A stretch of DNA of 64,000 nucleotides, taken from NCBI GenBank assembly GCA_019422065.1, contig JAHZEA010000007.1, positions 6,720 through 70,719 of the forward strand, given 5' to 3'. Numbering within the stretch: position 1 is the first letter of the stretch; the number at the start of each line of letters is the position of its first letter. Under the pieces are notes generated by a model. It had not been told where the DNA came from. It searched no databases and saw only the letters and a program-made list of their open reading frames with translations. The position numbers were made by a program, and so were the translations under genes. Source of the DNA: Lachnospiraceae bacterium (lineage in GTDB: Bacteria; Bacillota; Clostridia; Lachnospirales; Anaerotignaceae). This document shows, in pieces, positions 9,657 through 18,810 of this stretch.

Positions 9657-10441
9657 ATTTTATTTATCAATATTTTCTAATACACCAATTTTTATAATTA
9701 TTATAATATTATACATGTTATTTAGCCTTTAATTTACTTCTCCTTTAACACGAAAGAGAGGCTCCACTTACTAAAAATTCTATTATATTAGGCTGTTTAA
9801 TAATAGAGTCTGCGAACCGTAGTCTTTAAACCACCATTCTCATATTGGCTATTCAATTTTACCAATGTTATTGGACTATCTGTTAAATATCTGCCAAGCA
9901 TGTAAGGCAGATACCGAGGATTATAGTCTCTGAACGTATCACAAGTGTTTGCGTTTCAAGATTGTCAGTCTTTATAAATGTATAATGCTTAGTAATACAT
10001 TATACGCTTTATACGCCTTAACTGAAATGCTCACGCATCTCGCCTGCCAAGTAAAAGGGCAGGGGTGATTTCGCTGCTGATATTGCATTTATCGGATTTA
10101 TATTATTGAACCGAATGTATCTTGTACTTGCGTACTTCTACAACTCTTGTATTGTTTTACACATTTCTGTGGTGAAGTTCTTCACACCGCCTAATAATAC
10201 TGACAATGATATATTATTAGGCTACAAGCAGTTTCTTTTCATGCGTGGATTATTAATCCTTCCCAGCAATTTAACCTAAGTTATACAGTTTAATACTATA
10301 AAGATTTATATCTGTATAATTGACTATGTATATGGGACTTAACCTTCCCATACACCGCACCATGCTATATAACGCTATATAGTTTAGGTGAAGTGGGCAT
10401 ATAGGCAAACAATTCACTTTATAACGTAATTGAGTGCGTTA

Positions 10442-12646
10442 ACCTACATTATTAGCTCCTGCAAATAAACTTGTTCCAATTGCAATAGTGCCTAACAAGC
10501 CTGCTTTATCAACAACCCAGCCTATTGCTTCTGAAAGTTTAGTAAGACCATCTATAAATGAACCTAAATCTCCGCGGTCAACCATATTTTGGACTGTACC
10601 AACCCAAGTTTCCTGAAGAGCATTAATTTTAAATTCTAAAGACGATGTAACAGCTTCCATTTCTCTATCGGAACTGCCGGCTGCTTTGTCCATTACTTCA
10701 AGAGCTTTGGTAACTGCGTCAAAGTTTTGTATAAGAGCAGCACCGGATTTTGCCTGAGTTTTACCAAAAGCAGTTTGAAGAAAATCGTTTTGCTGTTTTT
10801 GGGACAATTCTGACCATATATCATTTATTTGCCTAAAATAATCAACAAGACTTTTAAATTCAGTTGCAGAACCTTCTTTAAATATTGATATACCTTGAGG
10901 ATGTTCTGGTGTTTTTGTTAAATCCATTAAATCTTTTGTTATGTTTGAAAGGTCTGCCGATGGTTCTTCGGTAGACTCGTCATAACCGCGTATCCTCATA
11001 GAGATACTTTTTAAAGCTTGTCCGCTTACTTCAGGATTTTGTATTACTTCTTGTATACCTGTAAACATAGCAAAAGCATCTTCGTATGAAGTTCCAACAG
11101 ATGCCAACGCAGCAGCAGAACGCTCCATACCTTCAATAATATCCTGATTAGATTCTGCCATGTTATTACCCAAAGCATTTATATTATCCATAATTTCTGA
11201 TTTTACATCAGAAACATCAATATCCCATGCTTTCATTATAGACGCAAGACCTTCTTGAGCAGTATTAACATCCAGTTCAGGCGAGATTGACGCAAATTGT
11301 GAACTTAATTGTGCCATTTTAGTACTTGCTTCTTTAGAATTATAACCTAAACGGCTCCATGCACTTGCTTGGTCAATTATTTCGGCGGTTGTTACGCCCA
11401 TTTGTTTTGCTATGCTGTTTGCATCAAAATAAAAATCTTCAAGCTGAGTAGAGGACATAGCTGTTGTTTTCTTTAAATTTACCAATGCTGTATCAAGCTC
11501 AACAATAGTACTCACTATGCGTTGCCCCAGTTCAACAATATCATTAATTTCTAATTTACCATCATTTAAAAAATCGGCTGTTATAATTGAATTGGCATAG
11601 CTTGTTTTTTCCTGATTTAATTTATTATCTGTTGCTACAGGTTTTGATATTTCATTTTGTAACTTTTCAACACGTTTTTCTGCTTTATCAATTATGTTCG
11701 TTGCTTCTTTAGAGACTTTTTCTAAATTTTTTTGCACAGAATTACTTATGTAAGATGTTAATTCGCTTTGTAACTTTGCTTCCTGTGCTTTTAAAGTTGT
11801 TAAGTTATTTGCAACAAAATCTTCTTTGGCACGAATAACTGAATAATCGTTAATGGAATTAATAGAGCTATATCCATTGTTATTAATAAAAGCAGTAGCA
11901 CCTTTATCAGAAAACAAATCAATTTTATCACTTTCTTCTTTAATTTTCTGAGTTATTGACAATAAATCTTTACTATATCTAATAGCATCAGAGGTACCAT
12001 TTTGTGGCGCTGAATTTTCTATAGCTTGATATAGATTAATCATTTTTGCCAGATTTTCAATGGATTTATTTTGTTCGGCATTAAAATTTTTCTGAACATC
12101 AAGTGAATTTTTTAAAGACTCTAAAACTTTAGAATAATCTGTTGCATTATAGTTTTTGCTGATAATATCATAATTTCTGCTTGTTTTTGCAATTTTTTCA
12201 GCTTCGTTTTTATAATTAAGAGTTTTCTTTTCTATCTCATCTTGTTTTTTAATTAATTTATCTGTTTTTGAAATAACGGCATCAAGTTGTTTTGTTGAAA
12301 ACGTATTAAATACATTTATATCCTGACCGGAAGATGCTTTTTTTAATGCGCTTATTTTATTAATAAATGTTTCTATATCTTTTGATTTTTTAGCAATGTC
12401 CTTATCGCTGAAAATAGAGTCGAGCAAATCATTTGTATAAGAAGATAAATTTACTTTTTTAAATTTGTTTTTTAACAAATTCATTGCTTTATCAAAATTC
12501 TCTATCAATTTTCTGTCAAAGTTGACATTACCAATATCACTTAAAGCTTCTTCATAAACTTTATTTGCTCGCTTAGCTGCTTCTCTTGCACTTTTCTCAT
12601 CAAATTTTGACATTATTGATAAGATAGCAACACTGTCGTTTTGCAT
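10442..12646 (-). CDS. Tail tape-measure protein, exon 1 (N-terminal 735 residues, TP901-type core)
   Basis: Start ATG has AAGGAGG at 5 nt. Residues 1-350 are Lys/Asn-rich helices. Residues about 380-720 are the TP901/Pfam PhageMin_Tail tape-measure core (ELDTALVNLKKTTAMSS, QASAWSRLGYNSKEAS, MRIRGYDEST, FGKTQAKSGAALIQNFD, ALQETWVG). The frame ends in LFAGANNVG followed by an immediate TAA that belongs to the intron. In relatives the conserved LFAG-x-x-NVG element continues directly, so the stop is removed by splicing to 9005. If unspliced, translation gives a truncated 735-residue product, which could itself be regulatory. Confidence 0.88.
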
Positions 12647-12648
12647 AT

Positions 12649-13146
12649 TTACCTCCTTATATTTAAATATTTATAATTTTGTTTTATAGCAATTTTCTCT
12701 GCGCAGCCATATATTGAATATAAGAACGATTTATCTTTAACCATATTAGTTAAAACTGTTAAAGGAGATATTGTTCTAATATGGGTGAAATTTTCGTTAT
12801 ATCCAGTTGGGTCATCATTTAATCTATGCCAATCTAATTGAGTACTGGTATAAGTATTATTTGTATAACCGCTGGAAAGATGTTGAGTTATAAACAGTGA
12901 TGTAATCCTAACTCCTCCACAATAAGATTTACCGTTGTCATTAAAATAGGGGGCATAAGAGCTATTTAGTAAATCGAAAGTTTTATCATAATAATTTGGA
13001 GTATAATCTTTATAAAACATTTCAATACAAGTTTTTGCTTGTTGAGTAAATTGCTTTGAAGCTTCTTGAGCGTATGCTTTGGAAAATGTTTTTAAATATT
13101 TTAAAATATCTTTCTCTAAGTTTTTTGTATATACCTTTACACTCAT
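12649..13146 (-). CDS. Phage minor structural protein, unknown family (165 aa)
   Basis: A protein of 165 residues, MSVKVYTKNLEKDILKYLK..., with an N-terminal amphipathic helix and an aromatic-rich C-terminal half (HLSSGYTNNTYTSTQLDWHRL). I chose the ATG at 13146, with GGTGG 8 nt upstream, over an in-frame GTG at 13161 that has no ribosome site. It ends 3 bases before the tape-measure start, so the two are translationally coupled. Position between the tail chaperone-like gene and the tape measure suggests a tail assembly or head-tail role, but no family is recognised. Confidence 0.55.
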   Translation of the reverse strand: MSVKVYTKNLEKDILKYLKTFSKAYAQEASKQFTQQAKTCIEMFYKDYTPNYYDKTFDLLNSSYAPYFNDNGKSYCGGVRITSLFITQHLSSGYTNNTYTSTQLDWHRLNDDPTGYNENFTHIRTISPLTVLTNMVKDKSFLYSIYGCAEKIAIKQNYKYLNIRR

Positions 13147-13176
13147 TACTTGTACCACCACTCATTAAAATAAAAA

Positions 13177-13200
13177 TCGCATAGCCATATAGAGCTATGC
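13177..13200 (-). terminator. Intrinsic terminator within the tail operon
   Basis: Minus strand GCATAGC pairs with GCTATGC around an eight-base loop, then GATTTTTATTTT. It lies between the 186-residue chaperone-like gene and the next structural gene. Confidence 0.6.
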
Positions 13201-13213
13201 AAGATAATGATAT

Positions 13214-13774
13214 TTATTTATTTTTAGATATTTTTTTATCAATTACTTTAATTATTCTATTAACTTTTTCTTCATCTAAGTTTTGCAACTCATTTGAAAA
13301 CTTATCAATTACTGGTTTTAATGTGATACCAACTAACGAAGAAAATCGTTCAACCTGCTGATTTATATAAGCTTTTGGAGTTCCCATATTAAATATTATG
13401 TCATTCTTTTTCATATCACAAAGTAGCTTAAATTCGTTGATTTCTTTTTCCGGTATTTCTTTTGTAATTTCATCAAGTATACCGTTTTTATTTAATAAAT
13501 CATATTCTTCATAAAATCCTTTGGATTCAATTTTTAAATCAGTATAATTTTCAATTAAAGAACGGCAAAAAAGTAAATAATTTATTTCAGATTTTAAATT
13601 TATGTTTCCGGTTTTTTCATCCAAAACACTTACTTGGGCAATTTTATTGGCAATAGTTGTTTTAAGTACAAATGGGATATAAGATTTAATTTTTATGTTC
13701 TTTTTAAAAAAATCTTGTTTTACGTTACTGTTAGAAATACTATTATATTTTTCACAAAATTCTTTAATGGTCAT
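13214..13774 (-). CDS. Putative tail assembly chaperone-like protein (186 aa)
   Basis: Mostly helical; starts MTIKEFCEKYNSISNSNVKQ. It carries a pattern I associate with proteins encoded just before tape measures in Firmicute siphophages: a KSYIPFVLK segment, then NYLLFCRSLIENYTDL, a LLNKNGILDEI core, and an INQQVERFSSLVGITLKPVID helix. Tail chaperones occupy this place and coat the tape measure during assembly. No slippery frameshift extension is seen after its stop. AAGGAG at 8 nt supports the ATG, which overlaps the end of the upstream nuclease gene. Confidence 0.55.
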   Translation of the reverse strand: MTIKEFCEKYNSISNSNVKQDFFKKNIKIKSYIPFVLKTTIANKIAQVSVLDEKTGNINLKSEINYLLFCRSLIENYTDLKIESKGFYEEYDLLNKNGILDEITKEIPEKEINEFKLLCDMKKNDIIFNMGTPKAYINQQVERFSSLVGITLKPVIDKFSNELQNLDEEKVNRIIKVIDKKISKNK

Positions 13775-14231
13775 TTGTTTTTCTCCTTTTCTTGTTTTCT
13801 CTGCGTATCTTTTCTAATTCTTCGTATCGAATCCAATGAGATGTGTCTCCATATTTTATATTTCTGCACATCCAAATATAATTTTCATTTGGGTATTTGT
13901 GATAAAATAACTTTTTTTTAATTTTTGCTGTGTTATCCGGTTGTCCTTTAACATCTATAATAGTTCGGGAACCATCTTTCCAATATACTATATAATCGGC
14001 TATGTATGTTATAGGTAAGATTTTTTTACCCCCGTATACAAATCCTTCTTGCAGAGTAAATTTAACTTGTCTTTCCCAATTTGTAATTTCTCCGCTTCCT
14101 AATCGTGGTAATATCCACTCTTTTAAAAATTTTAGTTCTGTTATACTGTCATAGGTATCTCCGTTGTATGTGCGTTTTTCAATACCTTTTGTAGTTTGAT
14201 TAATGTCATACTTATTTCTTTTACTTTTTAT
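13764..14231 (-). CDS. DUF1064-type PD-(D/E)xK phage nuclease with an AUA start
   Basis: About 155 codons read KSKRNKYDINQTTKGIEKR, TYNGDTYDSITELKFLKEW, NWERQVKFTLQEGF, TYIADYIVYWKDGSRTII and DVKGQPDN. The order of (F/Y)DS-x-x-E, ERQV-x-F, Y-x-AD and DVKG is that of the DUF1064/RecU-like nuclease family, which acts on branched phage DNA. The frame has no ATG, GTG or TTG before residue 100, and a TGA closes it at 14238-14240. GAGGAG (14241-14246) lies exactly 9 bases before AUA 14229-14231, which I take as the start. The stop overlaps the next ATG. No internal lesion is visible. Confidence 0.7.
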   Translation of the reverse strand: MKSKRNKYDINQTTKGIEKRTYNGDTYDSITELKFLKEWILPRLGSGEITNWERQVKFTLQEGFVYGGKKILPITYIADYIVYWKDGSRTIIDVKGQPDNTAKIKKKLFYHKYPNENYIWMCRNIKYGDTSHWIRYEELEKIRRENKKRRKTNDH

Positions 14232-14267
14232 TGCTATTCACTCCTCTATAGTAACTAAACTTCAATT

Positions 14268-15395
14268 TTAGTTGTTTAAATGTCTTAATTGTTCAACACA
14301 TTCTTTTATTTTTTTACATACATAATTAAGTTCTTCATTAGTTTCTTTTCCGCTAAAACTTAATCGTATACAATTATGAATATCATTTTTATACATTCCT
14401 ATTGCAGTAAGAGTAGTGGAAGGAAGTAAAGAACCTGATGCACACGCTGAACCAGTTGATACCTGTATACCGTTTAAATCAAGCAAAGTTACTAAGGACT
14501 GACCTTGAATACCTTTGAAACACATATATAAATTATTTGGCAGCCTGTTTTCTAAAGCAGCGCCAACTAAATAACTATCAGGAATATTATCTTTTATAAA
14601 TTTATAAATATAATTTCTACCTGTTGATTTAATAGAAGAATAATCATAGTTTTCAACAGCTTTGCCTAATGAAGCAATACCAATTATATTTTCTGTTCCT
14701 GCAAACAAAGATTTCTCCTGACTGCCGTATATAAGGGGTTTTAATGTTACTTTTTTATTGATATATAAAACGCCGATACCTTTTAAAGCACCTAATTTAT
14801 GTCCGCTGAAACTTAAAAAGTCTATATTTTCTAATGATGCAATGTCTATTTTAAAAGAAGGTATGTAACCGGTTGCATCTGCTAACAAAATACCGTTGTA
14901 TTGATGAACAAGTTTACTTATAGCAATAATATTATTTATAGTTCCTATTTCACTATTTGCAAACTCAACACATACAAACGGTTTTAACTTGCTATTAGAT
15001 AAAATGTACTCAAGGTGTTCAAGATTGATATAGCCATATTTATCTACTTTAAGAGATTCGTTGTATAAACATGACTTACTTGCTTCAATCATAGACTTAT
15101 GGGCAGTAGGAGAATAAAAAATTTTATACTTATTAATACTTTGATTTTCGCTTGATACTCCTTTTATAACTAAAGAATTTGAAGCTGAGCCTGAACTTGT
15201 AAATATAATTTTTTCTGGATTTGCGTTGATAAACTTTGCTACATTATCTCTTGCATTTGTTATAATTCTTTTTGCTTCAATTCCACCTCTATAAATTGAT
15301 GAAGGATTGTAATAGACATCTAATAATTCGATTATATATTTCTTAACTTCATCAAAAAGAGGAGTAGAAGCGGCATTATCTAAATAAACAAGCAT
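14268..15395 (-). CDS. Cysteine desulfurase (NifS/IscS/DndA-like, class V aminotransferase fold)
   Basis: Transfers sulfur from L-cysteine to an acceptor through a PLP-bound intermediate and a cysteine persulfide. All hallmarks are present in 375 residues: the YLDNAASTPL start, the TSSGSASNSLVIKG cofactor loop, HKSMIEA, the SFSGHKLGALKG lysine for PLP, and the STGSACASGS loop with catalytic Cys. It is therefore likely active. It lies among phage tail genes with GAGGAG just upstream and is overlapped closely by an 80-residue gene. Phage uses could be DNA phosphorothioation (DndA-like), tRNA or nucleotide thiolation, or Fe-S supply. No Dnd partners are in the window. Confidence 0.85.
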   Translation of the reverse strand: MLVYLDNAASTPLFDEVKKYIIELLDVYYNPSSIYRGGIEAKRIITNARDNVAKFINANPEKIIFTSSGSASNSLVIKGVSSENQSINKYKIFYSPTAHKSMIEASKSCLYNESLKVDKYGYINLEHLEYILSNSKLKPFVCVEFANSEIGTINNIIAISKLVHQYNGILLADATGYIPSFKIDIASLENIDFLSFSGHKLGALKGIGVLYINKKVTLKPLIYGSQEKSLFAGTENIIGIASLGKAVENYDYSSIKSTGRNYIYKFIKDNIPDSYLVGAALENRLPNNLYMCFKGIQGQSLVTLLDLNGIQVSTGSACASGSLLPSTTLTAIGMYKNDIHNCIRLSFSGKETNEELNYVCKKIKECVEQLRHLNN

Positions 15396-15396
15396 T

Positions 15397-15639
15397 TTAC
15401 TCCTCCTCTAAGATTTCATATGTAATTAAAATAGGGATAACTACTAATTCAATTTTGTAATTAGCCATACATTCTTTACATATATCCTCTGCAATACTTT
15501 TATTTAAAAATTTAGTTGCAGCTGCAATATTATCTATTAAACAATAATTGGCATTTTTCTTTGAAAGCAAATAGTTTGTTGTTTGCGATAAATCAGCAAT
15601 TACGTATTTTTTTATTTCTTTTTCTTTATATTTTTTCAT
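15397..15639 (-). CDS. Small phage protein of unknown function (80 aa)
   Basis: Starts MKKYKEKEIKKYVIADLSQT and ends LVVIPILITYEILEEE; contains a C-x-x-C (ICKECM). It ends one base before the cysteine desulfurase start, so the two are co-translated. It might act as an acceptor or partner of the desulfurase, but that is only positional. I do not recognise the family. Ribosome site is a weak AGGG at 6 nt. Confidence 0.5.
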   Translation of the reverse strand: MKKYKEKEIKKYVIADLSQTTNYLLSKKNANYCLIDNIAAATKFLNKSIAEDICKECMANYKIELVVIPILITYEILEEE

Positions 15640-15686
15640 AACAATCCCTGTATTACATAAAATAACCTATATCTTGTTTATAAATT

Positions 15687-16013
15687 TTATTTTGAATTTT
15701 GTTTTGCTCTGTTTTTATATTCTCTTTTTGTAACGTTAGTAAATTTATAATTAATTATTTCATTAATTTGCTTTTTTGTAGAATCTGTAAAATTATCTAA
15801 ATCAGATAAATCTAACTTAGAAATGTTTTTATAAGCTTCTTCAACAGTAATTAATTTATCTCTATATGCTACACATATTTCATAAATGCTATGGCAACGC
15901 TCACTATCAAAAATAGCGTACCAGCTTGGCTTATTAGCATCATCTCTACAAGTAGGGCAGTAGTGATATTTTTTATTACAAATAATACAAACTTTATTAT
16001 TTCTATTTCCCAT
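15687..16013 (-). CDS. Phage zinc-finger protein (108 aa)
   Basis: The N-terminus has two CxxC pairs (VCIICNKKYHYCPTC), then SWYAIFDSERCHSIYEICVAY, and a Lys-rich helical tail. This architecture is common among small proteins encoded in Firmicute phage tail clusters; its role is unknown. AGGAGG stands 12 bases before the ATG, but exactly 9 bases before an in-frame AUA directly preceding that ATG, so the first codon may be AUA. Confidence 0.6.
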   Translation of the reverse strand: MGNRNNKVCIICNKKYHYCPTCRDDANKPSWYAIFDSERCHSIYEICVAYRDKLITVEEAYKNISKLDLSDLDNFTDSTKKQINEIINYKFTNVTKREYKNRAKQNSK

Positions 16014-16042
16014 TATTATTTATTACCTCCTAAGAAATAAAA

Positions 16043-16067
16043 GAGGGCAAAGAAAAACTTTGCCCTC
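16043..16067 (-). terminator. Intrinsic terminator after the tail tube gene
   Basis: Minus strand GAGGGCAAAG pairs perfectly with CTTTGCCCTC around a TTTTT loop and is followed by TTTTATTT. Confidence 0.8.
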
Positions 16068-16087
16068 AATTAAGTTAATTTAAAGAA

Positions 16088-16888
16088 TTATGCTTCTTCA
16101 TCATCGCCACACATAGCAATAGTGTAAAGCTCTTTATCAGCTGAGCAATAACTTATCTGCATATCTCCCTTATAATCAAGAGTACCTTCTGTAGAAAGAG
16201 TAATAGAAAGTTCTGGTGATACCTGGAATGAAGGGATAATTATGTAGCAGCTTCTTAATGTATCAGGTTCACAAGGATCTATAGCAAGTGCCTTTAAAGT
16301 AAGTCTTACTGTTCCAGGGAACTTATCAGAAGAGTTTGTAATTTTAACTGCATTTGCAGCCTTTCTTTCAAACTTAACAACAAATCTGTCGGCTGTCTCA
16401 TCTGTAGGAAGTGTTAATGAATTACCAGATATTGCAAATTCTGTATCTGAAGCAGAACTGCTGCCAAGCTTATATGATTTGCCCATAGCACCATTGTTGC
16501 CAAGTGCATTTACACGTACTGTACCAGATACAAGAGTTTCATTTGTACCATCAACAAGAGTTACAGATGTAGTACCTTTTTTTACTATAATAATTTTTGG
16601 CATCTGTACCATAGCATCAGGTTCAGCAACAACTTTTTCTGTACCTGTAGCAGCACTGATAACATTAAGGTTAATCATTGCATTCTTTGCTGTAAATGTG
16701 CCGGATTTGCCTTGATAAAATTTCTTTATCAAAGAACCTTCAGCAGACTTTGCTTCTTTTGATTCTGCTGTTGTTTCAATTGTAGCCTCAGAAAGCTGAG
16801 TAAGAGTATAAAGTAAAGTTCCATCTGTTTTTTCTGCAATCGCCATTTGGATTCTGTCGATTACTAAATCGTCTAATTTAAAAGCCAT
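16088..16888 (-). CDS. Phage major tail tube protein (266 aa)
   Basis: Forms the stacked rings of the tail tube. It begins MAFKLDDLVIDRIQMAIAEK; the N-terminal half matches tube-like proteins (TQLSEATIETTAESKEAKSA, FYQGKSGTFTAKNAMINLNV). An inserted beta domain (about 110-185, rich in Ser/Thr/Gly) may be surface decoration, and the C-terminal part returns to the tube fold (FQVSPELSITLSTEGTLDYKGDMQISYC). AAGGAGG at 8 nt precedes the ATG. Both flanks carry intrinsic terminators, fitting separate control of a highly made protein. Confidence 0.75.
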   Translation of the reverse strand: MAFKLDDLVIDRIQMAIAEKTDGTLLYTLTQLSEATIETTAESKEAKSAEGSLIKKFYQGKSGTFTAKNAMINLNVISAATGTEKVVAEPDAMVQMPKIIIVKKGTTSVTLVDGTNETLVSGTVRVNALGNNGAMGKSYKLGSSSASDTEFAISGNSLTLPTDETADRFVVKFERKAANAVKITNSSDKFPGTVRLTLKALAIDPCEPDTLRSCYIIIPSFQVSPELSITLSTEGTLDYKGDMQISYCSADKELYTIAMCGDDEEA

Positions 16889-16926
16889 ATTTGTTTCCTC
16901 CTTATTTTGTTTTTTAATAATATAAA

Positions 16927-16956
16927 AAAGACCTAAACTTATTCGTTTAGGTCTTT
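16927..16956 (-). terminator. Intrinsic terminator overlapping the stop of the 268-residue gene
   Basis: Minus strand AAAGACCTAAAC pairs with GTTTAGGTCTTT. The loop contains the TAA stop codon of the upstream gene and the stem is followed by TTTTTATATT. Confidence 0.8.
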
Positions 16957-17745
16957 AAGCCAATTTAATTCTTTTTGAACATTAATTTTAGAAGTATCAA
17001 TAAAACCGGAATACATTCCTTTCATCAAGGCAGTTACACTTTCATAAGTTTGTAGCCTTTTGACACTATCCATAAATTGAAATATTCCAACTTCTTTTAA
17101 TTCATTTAATTTATATTTAAAACCATGGTGGTTAACCATAGATGATATTAAAGGTAATAAAAATGATTTTTGGCGATTTTTATTTTCTTTGTTTGTTTCA
17201 AAATTCATTTCCTCTTCCCAAATCATTGCTTCTTTTGTTGCTTTGTTTTTTGCAAATTCAACTTTAAAATGCAAATCGAACATAACACAAATATACTTAA
17301 CTATTTTTTTATATACCAGTTCGTCTATAACTATTGTTTCATCTTCATTATACTGTGTTGGCAGTTCGGTTTTATTTATAGGGAAGTATACTAATAGATT
17401 ACAATCTTTTTCTGAATCATATATATAATTAAATTTTGAAAAATCCAAGTTTCCAAAAAGCAATTTTGTATCATTGGGTGTAAAATTTTTGACTAAAAAA
17501 TTTGAAAATAATTCAAAATCGCTAATTTTATTCCAGTCTATACCATTTTTCCAAAGTTTAAGCCTTAAAGAGGTTGTATTAGCGCAGAATAATTTTAATA
17601 TTGTATAAAACTTAGTATCTCCAAATTCAAGAATATCGCCTATTGTTGGGACTTTAATACATATTTTATCAGTAACCCAATAATCTTCGCCAAAATACAT
17701 TTTTAACTCATCAAAATCATAGATATTTTCTTCTATAAATATCAC
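16939..17745 (-). CDS. Phage tail-module protein, unknown (268 aa)
   Basis: Starts within MIFIEENIYDFDELKMYFGED and contains KVPTIGDILEFGDTKFY, then helical segments, ending KINVQKELNWLKDLNE. The PTIGDI motif and Trp-rich end resemble proteins found beside tail tube genes, but the function is not established. The GTG at 17745 overlaps the upstream stop. A better-spaced alternative is an in-frame AUA at 17742 or 17736 after TAGGTAGGTGAT. No lesion is seen. Confidence 0.5.
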   Translation of the reverse strand: MIFIEENIYDFDELKMYFGEDYWVTDKICIKVPTIGDILEFGDTKFYTILKLFCANTTSLRLKLWKNGIDWNKISDFELFSNFLVKNFTPNDTKLLFGNLDFSKFNYIYDSEKDCNLLVYFPINKTELPTQYNEDETIVIDELVYKKIVKYICVMFDLHFKVEFAKNKATKEAMIWEEEMNFETNKENKNRQKSFLLPLISSMVNHHGFKYKLNELKEVGIFQFMDSVKRLQTYESVTALMKGMYSGFIDTSKINVQKELNWLKDLNE

Positions 17746-18377
17746 CTACCTAATTTATTGATTACCATACCATTTGTTCTGCCACCTGGTGTGTAGGTTA
17801 TACCATTTAAATCAGTAATTTGGAAAACGAGAGTTCTTACAATATAGTTATTATCTGTTGTAGATTCTTTGGAAGAGATAAGATGTGTTTGTATGCCAAA
17901 AATATTAGACCAATTGAATGTTTCACGAATAATAGATGCAATTAAATCATGTCTGGGAATTCCTGTTAGTTTATCTGTTATATCTCTTCTGTCAACAAAA
18001 ATGCTGAAAGTAATTTCTGTGTATTTCTGAATGTTTGAATTTTTAGGAAATTCATCAAACATTACTTGGTAACATATATAATGTTTTACTTCTGTTTGAT
18101 TATTAGGTAAAAATAAATATGGTCTAATATTTGAATCGTCACCAAAATATTTTTCAACTTCTCCGATGAGGTTATAATTTTCATCAATAATAAGATTTCC
18201 ATTATCGTCAAATAATTCTGATTCTAAGTCCTTATTATTTAAGGCATATAAAAGCTCGGCATTATTTAATAAAATACTTCGGATTTTTTCTTTGTACCGT
18301 ATGTTGTTATCATCTGGTGTAATTGTATAATTACGTAATTTATTTAGTAATTCATCTTTTGTGCTAATATTTATCAC
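17742..18377 (-). CDS. Putative tail terminator/completion protein (211 aa)
   Basis: Sequence such as VMFDEFPKNSNIQKYTEITFSIFVDRRDI, DLIASIIRETFNWSNIFG and YIVRTLVFQITDLNG suggests the alpha/beta fold of tail terminator or completion proteins, which cap the tube where the head joins. The place just before the tube gene supports this. Start is GTG 18377 with AAAGGAG at 6 nt. It is the first clearly intact gene of the tail operon. Confidence 0.5.
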   Translation of the reverse strand: MINISTKDELLNKLRNYTITPDDNNIRYKEKIRSILLNNAELLYALNNKDLESELFDDNGNLIIDENYNLIGEVEKYFGDDSNIRPYLFLPNNQTEVKHYICYQVMFDEFPKNSNIQKYTEITFSIFVDRRDITDKLTGIPRHDLIASIIRETFNWSNIFGIQTHLISSKESTTDNNYIVRTLVFQITDLNGITYTPGGRTNGMVINKLGR

Positions 18378-18800
18378 TATACACTCCTTTAAATAATAAT
18401 TTCAAATTATGATGAGATGTTAAAACATTTTTATTTCATATAGTTACTATACAATTAATCACTAAAATTTCAAATCAAAAGCTTTTAATTAGTTTAGAGT
18501 CTTAATTTCTTTTGTTTAAATTCTATTTCGTTTATCTACACCACTTCCTCTGCTAAATTATCAGTGTCATTTTTCATAAGGCAAGACTATGTAAATAGGA
18601 CATAAAAATAATTATTTGTTATTTCTTTCATAACAGCATTAAACAATTTGATTGTAAGTGTTTTAAAACTTCCGATAACTTTAATTTTAGGAGTAGAAGC
18701 AAATATTTTACCATATGAATATTTGGTTTTTTCTAAAAAATATTTGCAATTACTCGTATACTTGTTGGTATGATAAAGTCAATATCATCAGTTGTTTTTA
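18378..18800 (-). pseudogene. Decayed phage ORF remnants between HU and tail genes
   Basis: No intact gene. After TTG/AUA near 18795 a frame reads IKTTDDIDFIIPTSIRVIAN and meets TAG at a six-T run. Shifting one base at that run gives a coherent continuation (FLEKTKYSYGKIF, KVIGSFKTLTIKLFNAVMKE) as far as FYVLFT. It then meets TAG, continues SCLMKNDTDNLAEEVV, meets TAG again, then INEIEFKQKKLRL and TAA. This looks like one or two small phage genes with a one-base deletion and nonsense changes. Confidence 0.5.
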
Positions 18801-18810
18801 TCAAAAATCA

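Larger units (their letters stand above)
9006..10441 (-). other. Group I intron interrupting the tape-measure gene
   Basis: The tape-measure frame ends at GANNVG on the right and resumes at KIFRTYSD on the left. The 1,436 bases between have group I hallmarks on the minus strand. An R-type core GTTCAGAGACTATA (9922-9935) can form P7 with CAGATAGTCC (9873-9882), pairing GACTAT with ATAGTC. An internal guide GCCTAT (10401-10406) pairs perfectly with the exon end GTAGGT (10442-10447), leaving the standard U-G wobble at the 5' splice site. The intron would end with G at 9006. Splicing restores one frame without loss. No homing endonuclease is seen; a zinc-ribbon gene lies antisense within it. No group II domain V was noticed. 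Confidence 0.8.

Noticed and set aside
9006..10441. Group II intron
   Set aside because: No reverse transcriptase and no GUGYG-type 5' end or domain V; the P7 core and guide pairing fit group I.
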